A stretch of 32,125 nt of DNA from Comamonadaceae bacterium (GTDB taxonomy: Bacteria > Pseudomonadota > Gammaproteobacteria > Burkholderiales > Burkholderiaceae_C). This document shows positions 1 to 7,620 of this stretch, one piece after another. The notes under the pieces are model-generated. The model saw only the letters and a program-made list of their open reading frames with translations. It was not told the origin of the DNA and did not search any database. The translations under genes and the position numbers were made by a program. The stretch covers positions 1-32,125 of the forward strand of contig JAECRA010000051.1 in NCBI GenBank assembly GCA_015999985.1. Direction: 5' to 3'. Position 1 is the first letter of the stretch. Each line of letters begins with the position of its first letter.

Positions 1-51
1 ACTATGAGGCGGAAAAATCCGGCGCGGGGGCGAATTTAGTGTTAACACGCC

Positions 52-417
52 CTAGCTTAAAGCCGAACGCGCCATGCTCTCAAGCACATCTGGGTGCTCG
101 CCAATGGCCGCTTGCAATACGAACTCCGCTTCAGGGTGTTGGGCGCGCAATTCTTCGACCAGGCGGGGTAGGTCTTCGCGTGCGTGTCGTCCGGTGCCCA
201 GGAACATGGGCCAGATGGTGATCGCACGCACGCCACCTGTCAATAATTGGTTTACGGTGCTGGGGAGGTCGGGCTCCGTCAGTTCCAGGTAGGCGCAGAC
301 GACGCGTGAGCCAGGTTGAATCTGCCGCATGCGATCGGCCACCGCTTCGATAGGTGCACGCCACGCGGGATCTCTAGAGCCGTGAGCGAACAGTACGATG
401 GCCCGCGCTTCGTTCAT
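52..417 (-). CDS. CbiX-type sirohydrochlorin chelatase family protein, small form
   Basis: 121-aa protein beginning MNEARAIVLFAHGSRD. The family inserts cobalt or iron into sirohydrochlorin in the cytoplasm (corrin or siroheme synthesis). Two likely metal-binding histidines are visible: H12 in FAHGSRD and H78 in GTGRHARED. At about 120 aa it matches the single-domain (CbiX-S) form, which would act as a homodimer. I chose the ATG at 417 because it overlaps the lptG stop as ATGA, which suggests translational coupling; a longer reading frame to 504 would run deep into lptG. It is the last gene of the lptF-lptG-cbiX run. The metal specificity cannot be read from the sequence, and no other corrin genes are nearby, so a siroheme or unknown tetrapyrrole role is equally possible. 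Confidence 0.85.
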   Translation of the reverse strand: MNEARAIVLFAHGSRDPAWRAPIEAVADRMRQIQPGSRVVCAYLELTEPDLPSTVNQLLTGGVRAITIWPMFLGTGRHAREDLPRLVEELRAQHPEAEFVLQAAIGEHPDVLESMARSALS

Positions 418-1562
418 TGCCTCACCACCAGCCATCGAAACGCCCCCAGTGAAATCAGCGAATACAGTAAGCCCGGCGCGGCCGCAGCCAGCCAGGGCTC
501 CCAATTGCGAAGGTTGCCAATAAAGCCGAAGACGTTGTTGAGAAGGAAAAAGCTAATGCCCGCCAACACGCCCATGAACACATAACCTGTGATGTTCCCA
601 GAGCGGAAATGCAGGTAGGCAAAGGGCAGGGCAAGCACCATCATCACCAGGCAACTCAACGGGTAGAACACCTTGCGCCAGAACTGGATTTCATAACGCT
701 GAGCGCTCTGTCCGTTGTCATCCAGATGGCGGATGTACTGGAACAGATCGACCGTCTGCATGCGGTCAGGACTCAGCAGGGCCGCGGCCACCATGTCTAT
801 GGATAGACTCGTGGGCCAGCGCAACTCTGGCGACGCAGAGTTACTCACCTGGGGGCGTTTGTCGCCGCTCGGGCTTTGATTGGCCTGTGCGCTCGATGCA
901 TTCTGCGTGGCCAGTTCGAAGTCTCTGCGCTGAACGTTTTGCAAGGTCCATGAATCATCGTCGCCCACGCGTGCCTGAGCAGCCTTGGTAGTCGATAACA
1001 ACCGGCCCTGCGCATCGAACTCAAAAATTCTGACGTTGCTCATGTTGCCCGACGGGGAAAGCGCTGCCACATTCACGGAGTAACTGCGGTCATCTTGCCG
1101 ATCTTTGAGCCATGCGCCAGTTTGGCCCACCGTCAGTTCGCCGGAAAATCTTCCTTTGAGAATCTGGCCCGCGCGGTTGGCTTCTGGTGCCAGATAGTCG
1201 CCACAGATAAAGGTCAGCGCAACAAAGCCCAGCCCCAGTGTCAGCAGTGTGCCCAGAGCGCGCCCTGGCCCCAGACCGCTGGTCCGCAAAATGGTGAACT
1301 CCGAGCTTTCTGCCAACCGGGCCATGACATAGATGGTTCCAATCAGCACGGCTATCGGCAGCAACTCATACATGTGCGCGGGCACTAGCAACGTGACATA
1401 CAGCAAGGCCATGGGAAGCGTGTAGCCCTGGGGCGCCAAACGGTTCAAGGCCTGGAGTTCGTCAACGAAGTCGAAGAAAAAGAACAACAGAAGAAAGGCC
1501 ACTATGACGAAACCTACGGCACGCAGGATTTCGCCGTAGATGAGGCGACGTATCGTGCTCAT
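414..1562 (-). CDS. lptG: LPS export ABC transporter permease LptG
   Basis: 382-aa inner-membrane permease of the YjgP/YjgQ family. With LptF and the LptB ATPase it extracts lipopolysaccharide from the inner membrane and passes it to LptC. The architecture fits the family: a cluster of hydrophobic helices in the first ~120 residues (including the run LLLFFFFDFVDEL), a polar periplasmic beta-jellyroll region in the middle, and three helices near the C terminus. Its start overlaps the lptF stop by 4 bp and its stop overlaps the start of the chelatase gene by 4 bp, so the three genes form one operon. LptG is separated from LptF by its position after LptF and by its N-terminal sequence. Confidence 0.93.
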   Translation of the reverse strand: MSTIRRLIYGEILRAVGFVIVAFLLLFFFFDFVDELQALNRLAPQGYTLPMALLYVTLLVPAHMYELLPIAVLIGTIYVMARLAESSEFTILRTSGLGPGRALGTLLTLGLGFVALTFICGDYLAPEANRAGQILKGRFSGELTVGQTGAWLKDRQDDRSYSVNVAALSPSGNMSNVRIFEFDAQGRLLSTTKAAQARVGDDDSWTLQNVQRRDFELATQNASSAQANQSPSGDKRPQVSNSASPELRWPTSLSIDMVAAALLSPDRMQTVDLFQYIRHLDDNGQSAQRYEIQFWRKVFYPLSCLVMMVLALPFAYLHFRSGNITGYVFMGVLAGISFFLLNNVFGFIGNLRNWEPWLAAAAPGLLYSLISLGAFRWLVVRQ

Positions 1563-2650
1563 GCAGCCCGTCCTTTTCGGCGGCCCAATGAAGGCCAGTT
1601 GCCCTGCCTGACCATCATCCAGGTCAGCGCCAGCAGCAGGATGCTTCCGTGTAGGGCCAGCACGAACACGAAGAAGTTCACCCGGCCGTTGGCAATCCAG
1701 GACTGGCCAACGTTCACCAGGTTGTAGTAACTGACAAAGACAAACAACGCAAAGATCAACCCCGCGCTGCGGCCTACGCGCGGGTTAACCTTGGTAGCAG
1801 CCAGCGCAATCACCACGCAATTAGCGGCTGCGAACAACAGGCCCAGGCGCCAGGAGAGTTCGGAGAGGTTGAGCACCGTCGGCTCCATGACCAGCGCGGG
1901 AGTGGCTTTGAACCGGGGTGAATCGTCGGTAGAGGTGGCCAGAGTACGGTCGCTCACGTGAACCCCATACTCTACGAATTCGCTCACCCGGGATGATCCG
2001 GTTTCCAGGTCCGTCTGCAAGCGCTGCCCGTTATTCAGCATGAGAAAGCGGTCGCCTTGGACCACTTCGACGCTTCCGCTTTGAGCGGATGTGACTGACT
2101 CGCGCTGGTTTTCCACATCTGAGATGAAGATGTTTCTGCCTGTTTCGCTTCCTGCCGAGGCTTTGTCAATGAAGAACACGCGTTGGCCGCCCGGCGACTC
2201 CTGGAATTGTCCGGGAGTCACACGCTCGACATCGCCCCTGCTTTCGTAGCGATCACGTAATTCCCGGACCTGCACGTTGGCCCAGGGCCAGACTACCAAT
2301 GCCAATAGACCCACTACAAGTAGTACAGGCGCGGAAAAGCGCATGATTGGCCTGAGAAATGAACTCAGGTTTTGCCCACAGGAGAACCACACCACCATCT
2401 CACTGCTCGCATACATGCGCGTGAGGGTGGAGGTCACGGATATGAAGAGGCTCAGCGTCAGAATGGTGGGCAGTTGCCCCAGCACGGTGAAGCCCATCAC
2501 GAGAAAAACCTCGGAGGGATTCACTCTGCCGACCGAGGCCTGCCCCAGTGTGCGGATCAGAATCATGGTTACCACGATCGTCACCAGCACCACCAGTGTG
2601 GCACCGAAACTGCGGTTGAGCTCCTTGCGAAACGACGAATGGAATAACAT
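1559..2650 (-). CDS. lptF: LPS export ABC transporter permease LptF
   Basis: 363-aa partner of LptG in the LptB2FG transporter. The N terminus (MLFHSSFRKELNRSF) and the segment TLTRMYASSEMVVWFSCG are typical of LptF. It has N-terminal membrane helices, a periplasmic domain at about residues 125-265, and three C-terminal helices. It is the first gene of the leftward operon and is divergent from pepA, with only 23 bp between the two start codons. Each promoter must therefore lie partly inside the other gene or its leader. The same divergent arrangement is, to my knowledge, common in Burkholderiales. Confidence 0.93.
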   Translation of the reverse strand: MLFHSSFRKELNRSFGATLVVLVTIVVTMILIRTLGQASVGRVNPSEVFLVMGFTVLGQLPTILTLSLFISVTSTLTRMYASSEMVVWFSCGQNLSSFLRPIMRFSAPVLLVVGLLALVVWPWANVQVRELRDRYESRGDVERVTPGQFQESPGGQRVFFIDKASAGSETGRNIFISDVENQRESVTSAQSGSVEVVQGDRFLMLNNGQRLQTDLETGSSRVSEFVEYGVHVSDRTLATSTDDSPRFKATPALVMEPTVLNLSELSWRLGLLFAAANCVVIALAATKVNPRVGRSAGLIFALFVFVSYYNLVNVGQSWIANGRVNFFVFVLALHGSILLLALTWMMVRQGNWPSLGRRKGRAA

Positions 2651-2673
2651 CGGCTGAAAGGAAAAGGTAGATT

Positions 2674-4182
2674 ATGAACTTCGAGTTGAAGACCTTGCGC
2701 TTGGATGGGGCTGCTTCCGTGAAATCCGGCGCACTCATCGTATTGGTTTCCGAGAGCTTTGAGCTGGGCGAAGACGCCGTTTCGGTGTTGATCCGCCGAG
2801 CTATCGATGCCGGAGACTTCAAAGCCGAGGGCGGTTTGCTCCAGGCTTATGGCGCAGCACGGGTGACTTCTGCCCGGCTGATTTTGGCGGGTATTGGCGA
2901 TGGATCTCCAGCGTCCGTGCGCAAGGCCGTTCTGGCGGCGATGGCCGCACTCAAGGGATCCTCTGTCAAGGAACTGGTCATTTGCTTTGCTGCGACTCCC
3001 CAGGGCGCCGCGGTCCAAGCAGCTCTGCAGGCTGCGTCTGACGCCACCTACGTCTACACCGCGACCAAAAGCAAGGCTGAGCCCAGCAAGCTGGCTCGCG
3101 TGCAACTGGGTGTGCCTGACGCCGCCACGGTTCGCGACACTTTTGAACAAACGGTTGCCATCTTGCGCGGCGTTGAGCTGGCACGTGAGTGGGCCAATCG
3201 CCCGCCTAACCACGCTACGCCCGTGCATTTGGCGGAAGCTGCGCGTGAACTTGGAAAAGGCGACCGGTTTGACTGCGAAATTCTGGGCCCCAAGGAAGTC
3301 AGCAAGCTGGGCATGGGCGCCTTCATGGCTGTCGCCCAGGGATCTGAGCAGGAACTTCGCCTGATCGTGCTGCGCTACAACGGTGCCGGTAAATCCAGTG
3401 CGCCAGTGGCGCTGGTAGGAAAAGGCATCACTTTCGATACCGGTGGTATTTCACTCAAGCCAGCTCCAGAGATGGACGAGATGAAGTACGACATGAGCGG
3501 CGCCGCCAGCGTGCTGGGTGTTTTCCGCGCCCTGGCTGAGCTGAAGCCCGCCATCAACGTCGTCGGGCTGATTCCTGCCTGCGAGAACATGCCGGATGGC
3601 CGAGCCGTCAAACCGGGGGATGTGGTCACCAGCATGAGTGGCCAGACTATCGAAATCCTGAACACCGACGCGGAAGGCCGCCTGGTGCTGTGCGATGCAC
3701 TCACCTATGCGCAAAAGTTCAAGCCACGCACCATGATCGACATCGCCACGCTCACGGGCGCCTGTGTGATTGCGCTGGGCGGTGTACGCAGCGGCCTGTT
3801 TTCCAATCGCGATGACCTGGCGGACGCTTTGATGCAAGCCGGCACCAAAGCGCAGGATCTGTGCTGGCGCATGCCGCTGGACGACGAATACGCTGAAGGC
3901 CTGAAGACTAACTTCGCCGATGTGGCCAACGTCGGGGGGCGCCCCGCTGGTGCTGTGACGGCGGCGAAATTCCTGCAACGTTTCGTTGAAGACACCCCTT
4001 GGGCTCACCTCGATATCGCGGGCACAGCCTGGAAAGGTGGCGCCGCCAAAGGTGGCTCGGGCCGGCCTGTGGGCTTGCTTGTGCAATATCTGCTGTCCCA
4101 GGCAGGTGAGCCGGTGCAGGCCGAGAAAAGGGTCGACAAAAAGACCGGGGATTCCAGCAAAGGCAAGAAAAAGCGTGCTTGA
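2674..4182 (+). CDS. pepA: Leucyl aminopeptidase PepA (M17 family)
   Basis: 502-aa cytosolic hexameric metallopeptidase that removes N-terminal amino acids. The M17 signature NTDAEGRLVL starts at residue 330. Expected metal ligands are present: K250 and D255 (in VGKGITFDTGG), D273 (in KYDMSGA), D332 and E334. The catalytic residues K262 and R336 also fit. All are offset by 20 from the E. coli PepA numbering I remember. Residues 1 to ~160 form the usual N-terminal macro-like domain. The last ~25 residues are an unusual lysine-rich tail (ending GKKKRA) beyond the normal peptidase end. Some PepA proteins also bind DNA, which could fit that tail, but this is only inference. holC follows after 18 bp. 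Confidence 0.96.
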   Translation: MNFELKTLRLDGAASVKSGALIVLVSESFELGEDAVSVLIRRAIDAGDFKAEGGLLQAYGAARVTSARLILAGIGDGSPASVRKAVLAAMAALKGSSVKELVICFAATPQGAAVQAALQAASDATYVYTATKSKAEPSKLARVQLGVPDAATVRDTFEQTVAILRGVELAREWANRPPNHATPVHLAEAARELGKGDRFDCEILGPKEVSKLGMGAFMAVAQGSEQELRLIVLRYNGAGKSSAPVALVGKGITFDTGGISLKPAPEMDEMKYDMSGAASVLGVFRALAELKPAINVVGLIPACENMPDGRAVKPGDVVTSMSGQTIEILNTDAEGRLVLCDALTYAQKFKPRTMIDIATLTGACVIALGGVRSGLFSNRDDLADALMQAGTKAQDLCWRMPLDDEYAEGLKTNFADVANVGGRPAGAVTAAKFLQRFVEDTPWAHLDIAGTAWKGGAAKGGSGRPVGLLVQYLLSQAGEPVQAEKRVDKKTGDSSKGKKKRA

Positions 4183-4200
4183 GTCTGTGAGGCTCCCCAG

Positions 4201-4626
4201 ATGACCGGAGTGGAGTTTCACTTCAACGTACCAGACAAGCTGGGCTACGCGTGCCGATTGCTGCGCAAGGCGTACAGCGCCGGAGCCAAAGTGGGCGTAT
4301 TGGGTGATAAAGAAACTTTGCTGGCCCTGAATGCAGCGCTTTGGACCTTCTCTGCGCTGGATTTCATACCGCACTGCGCCGCTTCAGCCAAGCCTTCCAT
4401 ACTGGCAGCGACCCCCATCGTCCTGGCACTGGACGCCAGCCGCTTACCCCATACCCAGGTGCTCCTGCACCTGGGGCAAGACGTACCTGAAGGGTTCGAG
4501 CGCTTCGAGCGCCTGCTGGAGCTTGTAAGCCAGGACGAAACCGATCGCGCGAGTGCTCGCCAGCGCTGGCGTCACTACGCCAGCCGCGGCTACGCCATTG
4601 AACAGCATGGCCTTACGCGCGCTTAA
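4201..4626 (+). CDS. holC: DNA polymerase III chi subunit HolC
   Basis: 141-aa clamp-loader accessory protein that links DNA polymerase III to single-strand binding protein. The N-terminal pattern VEFHFNVPDKLGYACRLLRKAYSAG and the later ALWTFSALDFIPHC are characteristic of chi. The start is preceded by a purine-rich GTGAGG at a reasonable distance and lies 18 bp after pepA, so the two are probably cotranscribed; this pepA-holC pairing is widespread in proteobacteria. Length is normal for the family. Confidence 0.93.
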   Translation: MTGVEFHFNVPDKLGYACRLLRKAYSAGAKVGVLGDKETLLALNAALWTFSALDFIPHCAASAKPSILAATPIVLALDASRLPHTQVLLHLGQDVPEGFERFERLLELVSQDETDRASARQRWRHYASRGYAIEQHGLTRA

Positions 4627-4704
4627 GCCTTTAGTTGCCCGGTGAAAAACACTTCAAAGACCCGGGATCATGCAACGTCAAATCTACACGGACTAAGTTG
4701 AGCC

Positions 4705-5295
4705 ATGCCTTTGGACGAGCCCCCACCCTCCCGGCAGCCACCCCGCTTCGTGCCGACGTTGACGGAAATCTTCGTTCCTGCAGGAGGGGGCAGCAATGCA
4801 CCTGATCAAGTGCCGCACGATTCGTTGTCAGATGTCGCCGCAGACCACCCTGCAGTCCCGCTGCTGGCTCAGCCTGACGATTCATCTGAAGATCAGTCAT
4901 ATCTGGACCGCTCTATAGACTACCCTGTAGACCACACTGCAGGTGCGTCATCACACCAGGCAAACCCGCCATCGTCCAATCAAGTCGCACACCAAGCTGC
5001 GTACGAGCCGGGGTATCAATCAACGAGCCAACCGGTCAATGCAAGGTACGACCAGGCCATTGAGCCCGGGTTTCGAGCGCCTTTGTCCGAAGAGCGGAGT
5101 GTCTACCTGCCCGATACGGCGGTGATCGAACTGCTCGCCCGCATGGGCCCCGAGCTGGATGCCAGGCTTAGCGAGACCATTGCACACGTGCTGCATGAGC
5201 AGATGCCCATCCTCAATGCCCGCATCCGGCAGGCGGTAGCGGAAGTGGTGCGCGAAACGGTAGCCAAGGCAGCTGCCAATCCCGAGCGGCGCTAG
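4705..5295 (+). CDS. Proline- and glutamine-rich protein of unknown function
   Basis: 196 aa, not recognised as a named family. Residues 1 to ~140 are low complexity, rich in Pro, Gln, Ser, Asp and His, and probably disordered. Residues ~145-190 form a predicted amphipathic helix (IELLARMGPELDARLSETIAHVLHE onwards) that could oligomerise. There is no signal peptide or membrane segment. It lies 78 bp after holC on the same strand and may be cotranscribed with it. It is supported as a gene by uninterrupted coding with the GC-rich third-position bias of its neighbours. Similar proteins after holC occur in Comamonadaceae as I recall, but I know of no function. Confidence 0.72.
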   Translation: MPLDEPPPSRQPPRFVPTLTEIFVPAGGGSNAPDQVPHDSLSDVAADHPAVPLLAQPDDSSEDQSYLDRSIDYPVDHTAGASSHQANPPSSNQVAHQAAYEPGYQSTSQPVNARYDQAIEPGFRAPLSEERSVYLPDTAVIELLARMGPELDARLSETIAHVLHEQMPILNARIRQAVAEVVRETVAKAAANPERR

Positions 5296-5330
5296 GGAGC
5301 CTCTGCAAAACCCATCGCGGATGCCGGGCG

Positions 5331-5421
5331 CTGGCCTCGGGATGGGCTGCAAGGCGAGTTTTACAGCCAATAGCTCGTGCTATTGGCAAAAAAATCAACG
5401 CCGCAGAGCGCCCGAGGTCAG
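5331..5421. repeat. Structured intergenic element with closing stem and inner hairpin
   Basis: Between the proline-rich gene and ompW. CTGGCCTCGGG (5331-5341) pairs with CCCGAGGTCAG (5411-5421), with one G-T wobble. Inside this lies a perfect 9-bp stem, GCCAATAGC / GCTATTGGC, with a 4-base loop (5366-5387), followed by a run of seven A. The T run sits on the wrong side for a normal rho-independent terminator of either neighbour. The layout is like a dispersed intergenic repeat (REP/BIME-like) or a folded RNA. Copy number cannot be seen here. Confidence 0.45.
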
Positions 5422-5430
5422 TGTTTCGGG

Positions 5431-5475
5431 GGGGCCGGCCAACCGGGGGCCGGCCAACCGGGGGCCGGCCATCCG
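5431..5475. repeat. Three tandem copies of a 15-bp GC-rich repeat
   Basis: GGGGCCGGCCAACCG occurs at 5431-5445 and 5446-5460, then a third copy with one change (CATCCG end) at 5461-5475. Each unit contains GGCCGGCC, a palindrome that is also an FseI site. The block sits 13 bp beyond the ompW stop codon at 5489. Confidence 0.9.
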
Positions 5476-5488
5476 GTGAGGGCCAACC

Positions 5489-6088
5489 TCAAAACCGATA
5501 CCCAACCCCCAAACTGACCAACACCGGGTCAACCTTAAATTTCCCGATCCCGGCCCCCACATTCGTCTCGATATAGACCTTCTTCACGTCGAAATTCAAA
5601 GACCAGTTCTTACTCAACGCATAGTCAAAGCCGACCTGAAGCGCAGGACCCCAGCTGTTTTTGCTCACACTCACCGTACCGCCCAAAATATCCACGTTAG
5701 AAAAGCGCGTGTAGTTCACCCCTGCACCCACATAGGGCTTGAACGCACCGAAATTGGTAAAGTGGTACTGTGCCAGCAGCGTAGGCGGCAGATGCTTGAG
5801 CGAACCTATGCTGTCGCCACCCAGGCGAACGGTGTGTTTTTGCGGATAAGTCAAAATCAATTCGGCTGCAATATTGGGCGTGAAGAAGTAAGACACATCC
5901 ACTTCAGGCATCCATTTGTTGTTCACGCTGACCCCGGCGTCTCCTGCGGGGCCGCCGTTATCACTGGCCAGATGAGCCGCACGCACACGCACCATCCAGG
6001 GGCTGGAGCCATCCACAGATTGAGCTAGCGCAGCTCCAGTAGTCAAGGCGCTAGTCGCTGCAGCAAGAGCGATCAGAATTTTTTTCAT
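5489..6088 (-). CDS. ompW: Outer membrane beta-barrel protein, OmpW family
   Basis: 199-aa protein with a clear Sec signal peptide (MKKILIALAAATSALTTGAALA, cleaved near residue 22). The mature part fits the eight-stranded OmpW barrel: SPWMVRVRAAHL near the start, the EVDVSYFFTPNIAAELILTYP segment, LPPTLLAQYHF, KPYVGAGVNYT, and a terminal aromatic residue (GVGYRF). OmpW forms a narrow hydrophobic channel for small apolar compounds. The start has an AAGGAAACC-type ribosome site. The gene is divergent from livK across a ~320-bp region. In other bacteria OmpW responds to oxygen and iron, but I see no clear FNR site here. Confidence 0.92.
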   Translation of the reverse strand: MKKILIALAAATSALTTGAALAQSVDGSSPWMVRVRAAHLASDNGGPAGDAGVSVNNKWMPEVDVSYFFTPNIAAELILTYPQKHTVRLGGDSIGSLKHLPPTLLAQYHFTNFGAFKPYVGAGVNYTRFSNVDILGGTVSVSKNSWGPALQVGFDYALSKNWSLNFDVKKVYIETNVGAGIGKFKVDPVLVSLGVGYRF

Positions 6089-6411
6089 ATGGTTTCCTTA
6101 GGGCACTTTTACGAGCAGTGCATGGTTTTAAAGGCTGACCAGTGAATTGAACCAAACCCCTTGTCTATAGGGGTTGACCCACCTCAAACTCTCCGCACCT
6201 CGGTGCGCAGCGGCGGTAAATCGCGTGCACTGTTGTGCTCGCGCACTGGCTTGACCCTCGGCAGTTTCATCCTGCTCTTGTTCCCCGTTCGGTTGACACC
6301 ATAAGGAACGGCGGCCCTAGCGTGTTCCCTATGTTGTTGGCCCGAAATTTGCGTTAACGTTTACGCCCGTTGAGCACAAATCAAGTTCAACCATTTCAAT
6401 CTGGAGGCTTT
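6089..6411. other. Divergent ompW / livK intergenic region
   Basis: 323 bp without a convincing gene. On the ompW side there is a 6-bp inverted repeat, AACCCC-N9-GGGGTT (6155-6175). On the livK side there is a TTGACA at 6293-6298 and a pair GGAAC (6305-6309) / GTTCC (6324-6328) spaced 14 bp apart. These are candidate promoter or operator elements only; none matches a site I can name. Confidence 0.4.
6155..6175. promoter_or_regulatory. Inverted repeat upstream of ompW, possible operator
   Basis: AACCCC-N9-GGGGTT, 6-bp arms, about 70 bp upstream of the ompW start. Position fits a regulator site for ompW. No regulator can be named. Confidence 0.25.
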
Positions 6412-7545
6412 ATGCAACTGAAGATGAGTATGGTGGCCGTCGCCGCCTTGGCAACCGTGTCCGGTATGGCGTTTGCGCAAGATACGCAGGTGGTCAAGAT
6501 TGGTAGCGTGGCGCCTATGTCCGGCCCGCAGGCCCACTACGGCAAGGACAACGAAAACGGTGTTCGCATGGCCGTGGCAGACCTCAACAAGCAGAACATC
6601 GTCATTGGCGGCAAGAAGATCAAGTGGGAAATGCAGTCAGAAGACGATGCTGCAGATCCTAAGCAAGGCACGGCAGCTGCACAGAAATTGTGCGACGCCA
6701 AGGTCAACGGTGTGGTCGGCCACCTGAATTCAGGCACCACTATTCCAGCCTCCAAGGTCTACAACGACTGCGGCATTCCTCATGTGACTGGCGCCGCGAC
6801 CAACCCAGACCTGACCAAGCCGGGCTACAAGACCACCTACCGCATCATCGCCAATGACAATTCTTTGGGCGCTGGTCTGGCCTTTTATGCTGCTGATGCC
6901 CTCAAGCTGAAAAAGGTCGCGGTGATTGACGACCGTACGGCCTACGGCCAGGGCGTGGCTGACATCTTCGAAAGAACAGCCAAATCCAAGGGCATTCAGG
7001 TGGTCGATCGCCAATTCACCACGGACAAAGCCACTGACTTCATGGCCATCTTGACCGCCATCAAGGCCAAGGCTCCTGATGCCGTGTTCTACGGTGGCAT
7101 GGATGCCCAAGGCGGCCCCATGCTGCGCCAGCTTGAGCAACTGGGCATGAGCAACGTCAAATTTTTTGGCGGCGATGGTATCTGCACACAGAAGCTGAGC
7201 GAACTGGCAGCCAACTCCAAAGTTCTGAACAACGTGGTTTGCGCCGATGGCGGATCTTCCATCCAGAAAATGCCTGGCGGCCTTGAATGGAAGAAGCGCT
7301 ACGACACTGAGTTCCCAAATCAGTTCCAGATCTACAGCCCCTATACCTACGATGCTGCCATGTTGCTGGCTGATGCTATGAAGCGTGCCAATTCGGTCGA
7401 CCCCAAGGTCTACACCCCCAAATTGGTCGAATCGAACTACAAAGGCGTGACTTCGGTCATTCAGTTCCAACCCAATGGCGAGATGAAGAACCCCACCATC
7501 ACGCTTTCTGTCTATAAAAACGGCAAGAAAACAGCGCTGAACTAA
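6412..7545 (+). CDS. livK: Branched-chain amino acid ABC transporter substrate-binding protein
   Basis: 377-aa type I periplasmic binding protein (Leu/Ile/Val family). I chose the ATG at 6412 because GGAGG lies 5 bp upstream and it gives a perfect signal peptide (MQLKMSMVAVAALATVSGMAFA); an upstream TTG at 6370 would spoil that. The mature protein shows family features: VVKIGSVAPMSGPQAHYGKDNENGVRMA at its start, GVVGHLNSGTTIPAS for the ligand loop, and VAVIDDRTAYGQGVADIF in the hinge region. No permease or ATPase genes are next to it, so the cognate transporter must be elsewhere. The exact ligand (leucine, valine, or another small amide or amino acid) cannot be decided. A strong terminator follows. 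Confidence 0.9.
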   Translation: MQLKMSMVAVAALATVSGMAFAQDTQVVKIGSVAPMSGPQAHYGKDNENGVRMAVADLNKQNIVIGGKKIKWEMQSEDDAADPKQGTAAAQKLCDAKVNGVVGHLNSGTTIPASKVYNDCGIPHVTGAATNPDLTKPGYKTTYRIIANDNSLGAGLAFYAADALKLKKVAVIDDRTAYGQGVADIFERTAKSKGIQVVDRQFTTDKATDFMAILTAIKAKAPDAVFYGGMDAQGGPMLRQLEQLGMSNVKFFGGDGICTQKLSELAANSKVLNNVVCADGGSSIQKMPGGLEWKKRYDTEFPNQFQIYSPYTYDAAMLLADAMKRANSVDPKVYTPKLVESNYKGVTSVIQFQPNGEMKNPTITLSVYKNGKKTALN

Positions 7546-7582
7546 TCGCCATCGGGGCATTGCCTCGAACGCGAAACCGACA

Positions 7583-7620
7583 CCCTGGCTTGGATGCTAT
7601 GTCCGAGCCAGGGTTTTTTT
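7583..7620 (+). terminator. Rho-independent terminator of livK
   Basis: A 12-bp stem, CCCTGGCTTGGA / TCCGAGCCAGGG with one G-T wobble, a 7-base loop, then seven T (7614-7620). It lies 37 bp after the livK stop. The T run touches the stop codon of the convergent phosphatase gene, so the hairpin also sits at the end of the leftward T3SS transcript, though without a good T run on that side. Confidence 0.92.

Noticed and set aside
3451..4374. Open frame of 307 codons on the minus strand
   Set aside because: Antisense to pepA and holC, both unmistakable; no family features.
6370..6411. Upstream TTG start for the branched-chain amino acid binding protein
   Set aside because: The ATG at 6412 has a strong GGAGG and gives a clean signal peptide; the longer version would bury it.
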